A stretch of DNA of 64,000 bases from Paraburkholderia madseniana (GTDB lineage Bacteria > Pseudomonadota > Gammaproteobacteria > Burkholderiales > Burkholderiaceae). Under the pieces are notes generated by a model. The model was not told where the DNA came from and did not search any database. It was given only the letters and a program-made list of their open reading frames with translations. A program made the translations under genes and the position numbers. The stretch spans positions 1 through 64,000 of the forward strand of contig NZ_VOSW01000026.1 of NCBI RefSeq assembly GCF_009690905.1. The letters are read 5' to 3'. This document shows positions 62,224-64,000 of this stretch, in pieces (position 1 is the stretch's first letter; the number at the start of each line of letters is the position of its first letter).

Positions 62224-62609
62224 TACAGGGCTTTGGCGAACGTGTTTTTGATGTCCTGTTCGCGCGTCTGCCCCGTAGAGCGCGCAACTTCGTGGCCGCC
62301 CTTGAAGACAACGAATGTCGACTGTTGGCTCACTTTCATTGCCCGTTTCAGGGCAACTTCCTTGTCGTAGTCGGCCACGAAAATGGTCACGTCTTTCATT
62401 TCCGGGCTCGCTGCCAAACGGTCCACAATGGGTTGTTGGACCTTGCAGGTCGGGCACCAAGTCGCGTGGAAGTAGACGACGGCAGGCTTCCCGTCGGCGT
62501 TCAGCCTGTCGAACCGGGCCTGGCTAAAAGGCTGCTCGCCAGCGAAAGCGATACTGACGACCAGTAACAAGCTCGTCGCGAGCAGATATCGGCGAAAAAC
62601 GTTCAGCAT
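62223..62609 (-). CDS. Exported thioredoxin-like protein
   Basis: A 128-residue periplasmic thioredoxin-fold protein. Residues 1-23 are a signal peptide (YLLATSLLLVVSIAFAGEQ). The active site is FHATWCPTCKVQQPI, CPTC rather than CGPC. STFVVFKGG gives the cis-Pro region replaced by STF. It is followed by the CcdA-like gene, which would keep it reduced. Both lie next to the mer genes and may help thiol chemistry under metal stress; this link is inferred from position. Confidence 0.85.
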   Translation of the reverse strand: MLNVFRRYLLATSLLLVVSIAFAGEQPFSQARFDRLNADGKPAVVYFHATWCPTCKVQQPIVDRLAASPEMKDVTIFVADYDKEVALKRAMKVSQQSTFVVFKGGHEVARSTGQTREQDIKNTFAKAL

Positions 62610-62800
62610 TACGGTCTACCCAGAGATAAGCACAACCTTATTGTTAGACGTTCGAGAGACGAAATGATTGCGCCTCTTGCGTTACGATTGCCGGTAAACC
62701 GCAGGTAGCCTGCCGACCGCCGGCCCCGTCACACAGGTGAGCACTGTCCCGGTTGTGTCGGTGGCGGTGTGTGCTACCGGCACGCGTTGCGCTAACGCGC

Positions 62801-63211
62801 TCACTGGGTCAGCTCATCGCCGTTCATGAGTGTGTCGATGAGTGGGCACGACACCGTGCCTTTCGACGTCGAGCAGCGCTGTACCAGTGTTGCCAACGCG
62901 GCTTCCAGCATGGACAAATCCTGGATACGCTGGCGCACATCGACAAGCTTGTGTTCGGCGATAGCGCGCGCGGCGTTGCACGCCTGACCATCGTGCAGAG
63001 ACAACAGCGCCTCCACCTCATCGAGCGAAAAGCCAAGCGACTGGGACCGCCTGATAAAGCGAAGCCTCGTCAGTACGGCTATCGGGTATCGGCGGATGCC
63101 GCCTGCTGGGCGGGGTGGCGCCGGCAGTAACCCGCGACGATGGTAGTACCTCACTGTTTCGATGTTGACCTCTGCCGCTTCAGCCAGTTGTCCGATGGTC
63201 ATTTCCTGCAT
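62801..63211 (-). CDS. merR: Mercuric resistance regulator MerR
   Basis: A 136-residue MerR. MTIGQLAEAAEVNIETVRYY is the DNA-binding helix-turn-helix. The three Hg(II)-binding cysteines are all present: DGQACNAA near 80, LVQRCSTS near 113 and GTVSCPLID near 122, which matches the mercury sensor rather than other MerR metals. Start may be ATG 63211 or 63202. It is divergent from merT and shares the operator between them. Confidence 0.95.
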   Translation of the reverse strand: MQEMTIGQLAEAAEVNIETVRYYHRRGLLPAPPRPAGGIRRYPIAVLTRLRFIRRSQSLGFSLDEVEALLSLHDGQACNAARAIAEHKLVDVRQRIQDLSMLEAALATLVQRCSTSKGTVSCPLIDTLMNGDELTQ

Positions 63212-63218
63212 GGCGCGC

Positions 63219-63249
63219 TTGACTCCGTACTTAGGTACGCACCTAGACT
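63219..63249 (+). promoter_or_regulatory. mer promoter and MerR operator
   Basis: TTGACT (63219-63224) and TAGACT (63244-63249) are 19 bases apart, the overlong spacer typical of MerR-activated promoters. The spacer holds the dyad CCGTAC-ttag-GTACGC. It drives merT and merP and overlaps the region where merR begins on the other strand. Confidence 0.95.
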
Positions 63250-63278
63250 AGACTCAACCAGTCCGAAAAGGAAGTGCC

Positions 63279-63630
63279 ATGCGACCTCGCTGGGCCACTA
63301 CCGGCTCCTTGTTAGCCGGAACTGCTGCCGCATTCGGGGCATCCGCCTGTTGCGCCGGCCCCTTGCTCCTTGTTGTGCTGGGAGTGGGGGGGCGCATGGG
63401 GCTCGCGCCTGACCGCGTTGCAGCCGTTCCAACCCCTATTTGTCGCCATATCCATCGCGTTTTTCGCGGTCGCTTTTCGCAGGCTCTACGCCAGGTCCGA
63501 AGAATGTGCGGTGGGCAAAGCCTGCGCCGTGCCCTCGGCGCGACATCGGCAGCGCTTCATTTTCTGGGTCGTGATGCCGGCCGCGCTCGCGCTGATGTCG
63601 TTCCCCCTGTATGCGCCGCTCTTCTATTGA
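63279..63630 (+). pseudogene. merT: MerT mercuric transporter, frameshifted
   Basis: The first frame gives MRPRWATTGSLLAGTAAAFG then ASACCAGPLLLVVLGVGG, which is MerT helix 1 with the vicinal cysteines. After seven G at 63386-63392 the matching protein continues in the +1 frame as AWGSRLTALQPFQPLFVAIS with ARSEECAVGKACAVP, including the loop cysteines, and ends FPLYAPLFY. Removing one G restores a normal ~116-residue MerT. It is therefore either a real inactivating mutation, a slippage site or a sequencing error. AAGGAAG precedes the ATG. Confidence 0.85.
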
Positions 63631-63639
63631 GCACCTGCC

Positions 63640-63933
63640 ATGAAGAAACTGATTGCTGTGCTCGTCGCGACGGCGCTGAGCGCATCCACGGCCCTCGCGG
63701 AGGAGCTTCGCAAGGTCACACTTGACGTCACGAAGATGGATTGCGCTGTGTGTCCGATTACGGTTCGCAAGGCAGTTGAGAAAGTACACGGCGTGGCTTC
63801 GGCTAAGGTCGACTTCGCAGGCAAACGCACGCAGGTAGTCTTTGACCCGAACAAGGCGTCGGTCGACGCGTTGACAAACGCTACCGCCACAACTGACTCC
63901 AGCTATCCGACTCACGTCAGGCAGGTGCAGTAA
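63640..63933 (+). CDS. merP: Periplasmic mercury-binding protein MerP
   Basis: A 97-residue exported HMA-domain protein that takes Hg(II) in the periplasm and hands it to MerT. The signal peptide is residues 1-20 (MKKLIAVLVATALSASTALA). The metal motif reads VTKMDCAVCPITVRKAV with both cysteines. Nine bases separate it from merT. Its stop overlaps the next start (TAATG). Confidence 0.95.
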   Translation: MKKLIAVLVATALSASTALAEELRKVTLDVTKMDCAVCPITVRKAVEKVHGVASAKVDFAGKRTQVVFDPNKASVDALTNATATTDSSYPTHVRQVQ

Positions 63934-64000
63934 TGATTTCAGTCGTGTTGGATTCCAACATCACCTGTCCGGTGTGTGGGCACAAGAAAAACGAGACGAT
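63933..64000 (+). CDS. GDCCxxC-type protein, mer-linked copy (partial)
   Basis: The start of a second member of the family at 46697, MISVVLDSNITCPVCGHKKN then ET, with the first zinc-ribbon pair CPVC visible. The gene is cut by the window edge, so its GDCC motif is not seen. Its ATG overlaps the merP stop, which puts it in the mer operon. Members of this family commonly sit in mer operons, with unproven function. Confidence 0.75.
   Translation, partial: MISVVLDSNITCPVCGHKKNET

Noticed and set aside
61406..62460. Longer minus-strand extensions around the CcdA-like gene
   Set aside because: They extend upstream of the ATG at 62223 into the thioredoxin-like gene in another frame; the TAATG overlap fixes the real start.

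Overview
The window looks like chromosomal DNA of a betaproteobacterium of the Burkholderiaceae, most likely Paraburkholderia. The evidence is high GC with strong G/C at third codon positions, the lptD-surA-pdxA-rsmA order, a DUF3683 FAD/FeS oxidase, Burkholderia-type porin, H-NS and phasin proteins, and a DUF4148-like secreted protein. Nothing was computed; assignments come from reading the protein and DNA sequence.

Positions 1-44,400 are a dense, ordinary core region. In order: the start of ilvA (minus strand, cut by the left edge); a very large DUF3683 flavo-iron-sulfur oxidase; a HIT protein; a ubiquinone cluster (DUF971, ubiE, a Tim44-like protein, ubiJ-like SCP2, ubiB); a TPMT-like methyltransferase; fmdB-DUF502-aspS-nudB-clsB; a TetR-controlled beta-oxidation operon (acyl-CoA dehydrogenase, 3-hydroxyacyl-CoA dehydrogenase/enoyl-CoA hydratase fusion, thiolase, enoyl-CoA hydratase); fdhD and a nitrate-reductase-associated protein; a PAS-GGDEF-EAL protein; a GST/LysR pair; an Atm1-type ABC exporter; murU-amgK (cell-wall sugar salvage) divergent from lptD-surA-pdxA-rsmA; an EamA transporter; a porin; and the barrel end of an autotransporter.

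At about 44.42 kb the autotransporter reading frame is cut and the character changes. From there to 64 kb the DNA is looser and accessory: long gene-poor gaps, many small orphan proteins, decayed frames, and repeated small gene families. DUF2442-like proteins occur three times. A MKLDA-type helical protein, an HDDGxW-type protein and a GDCCxxC-type cysteine protein occur twice each, at 45-49 kb and again at 56-64 kb. Also present are a phasin, an H-NS protein, a methyltransferase, a secreted beta-propeller, CspA, a Uma2-like protein and an orphan GAF-histidine kinase-receiver hybrid.

The right end is a mercury-resistance locus: CcdA-like and thioredoxin-like genes, then merR divergent from merT, merP and the start of a second GDCCxxC-type gene. 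The mer promoter is textbook (TTGACT, 19-bp spacer with dyad, TAGACT). merT carries one extra base in a run of seven G, which splits the frame.

The most interesting material is the duplicated small-gene set, its shared upstream sequences, and the mer-linked GDCCxxC gene whose relative at 46.7 kb has lost a motif cysteine. I see no CRISPR array, rRNA, tRNA or intact transposase.
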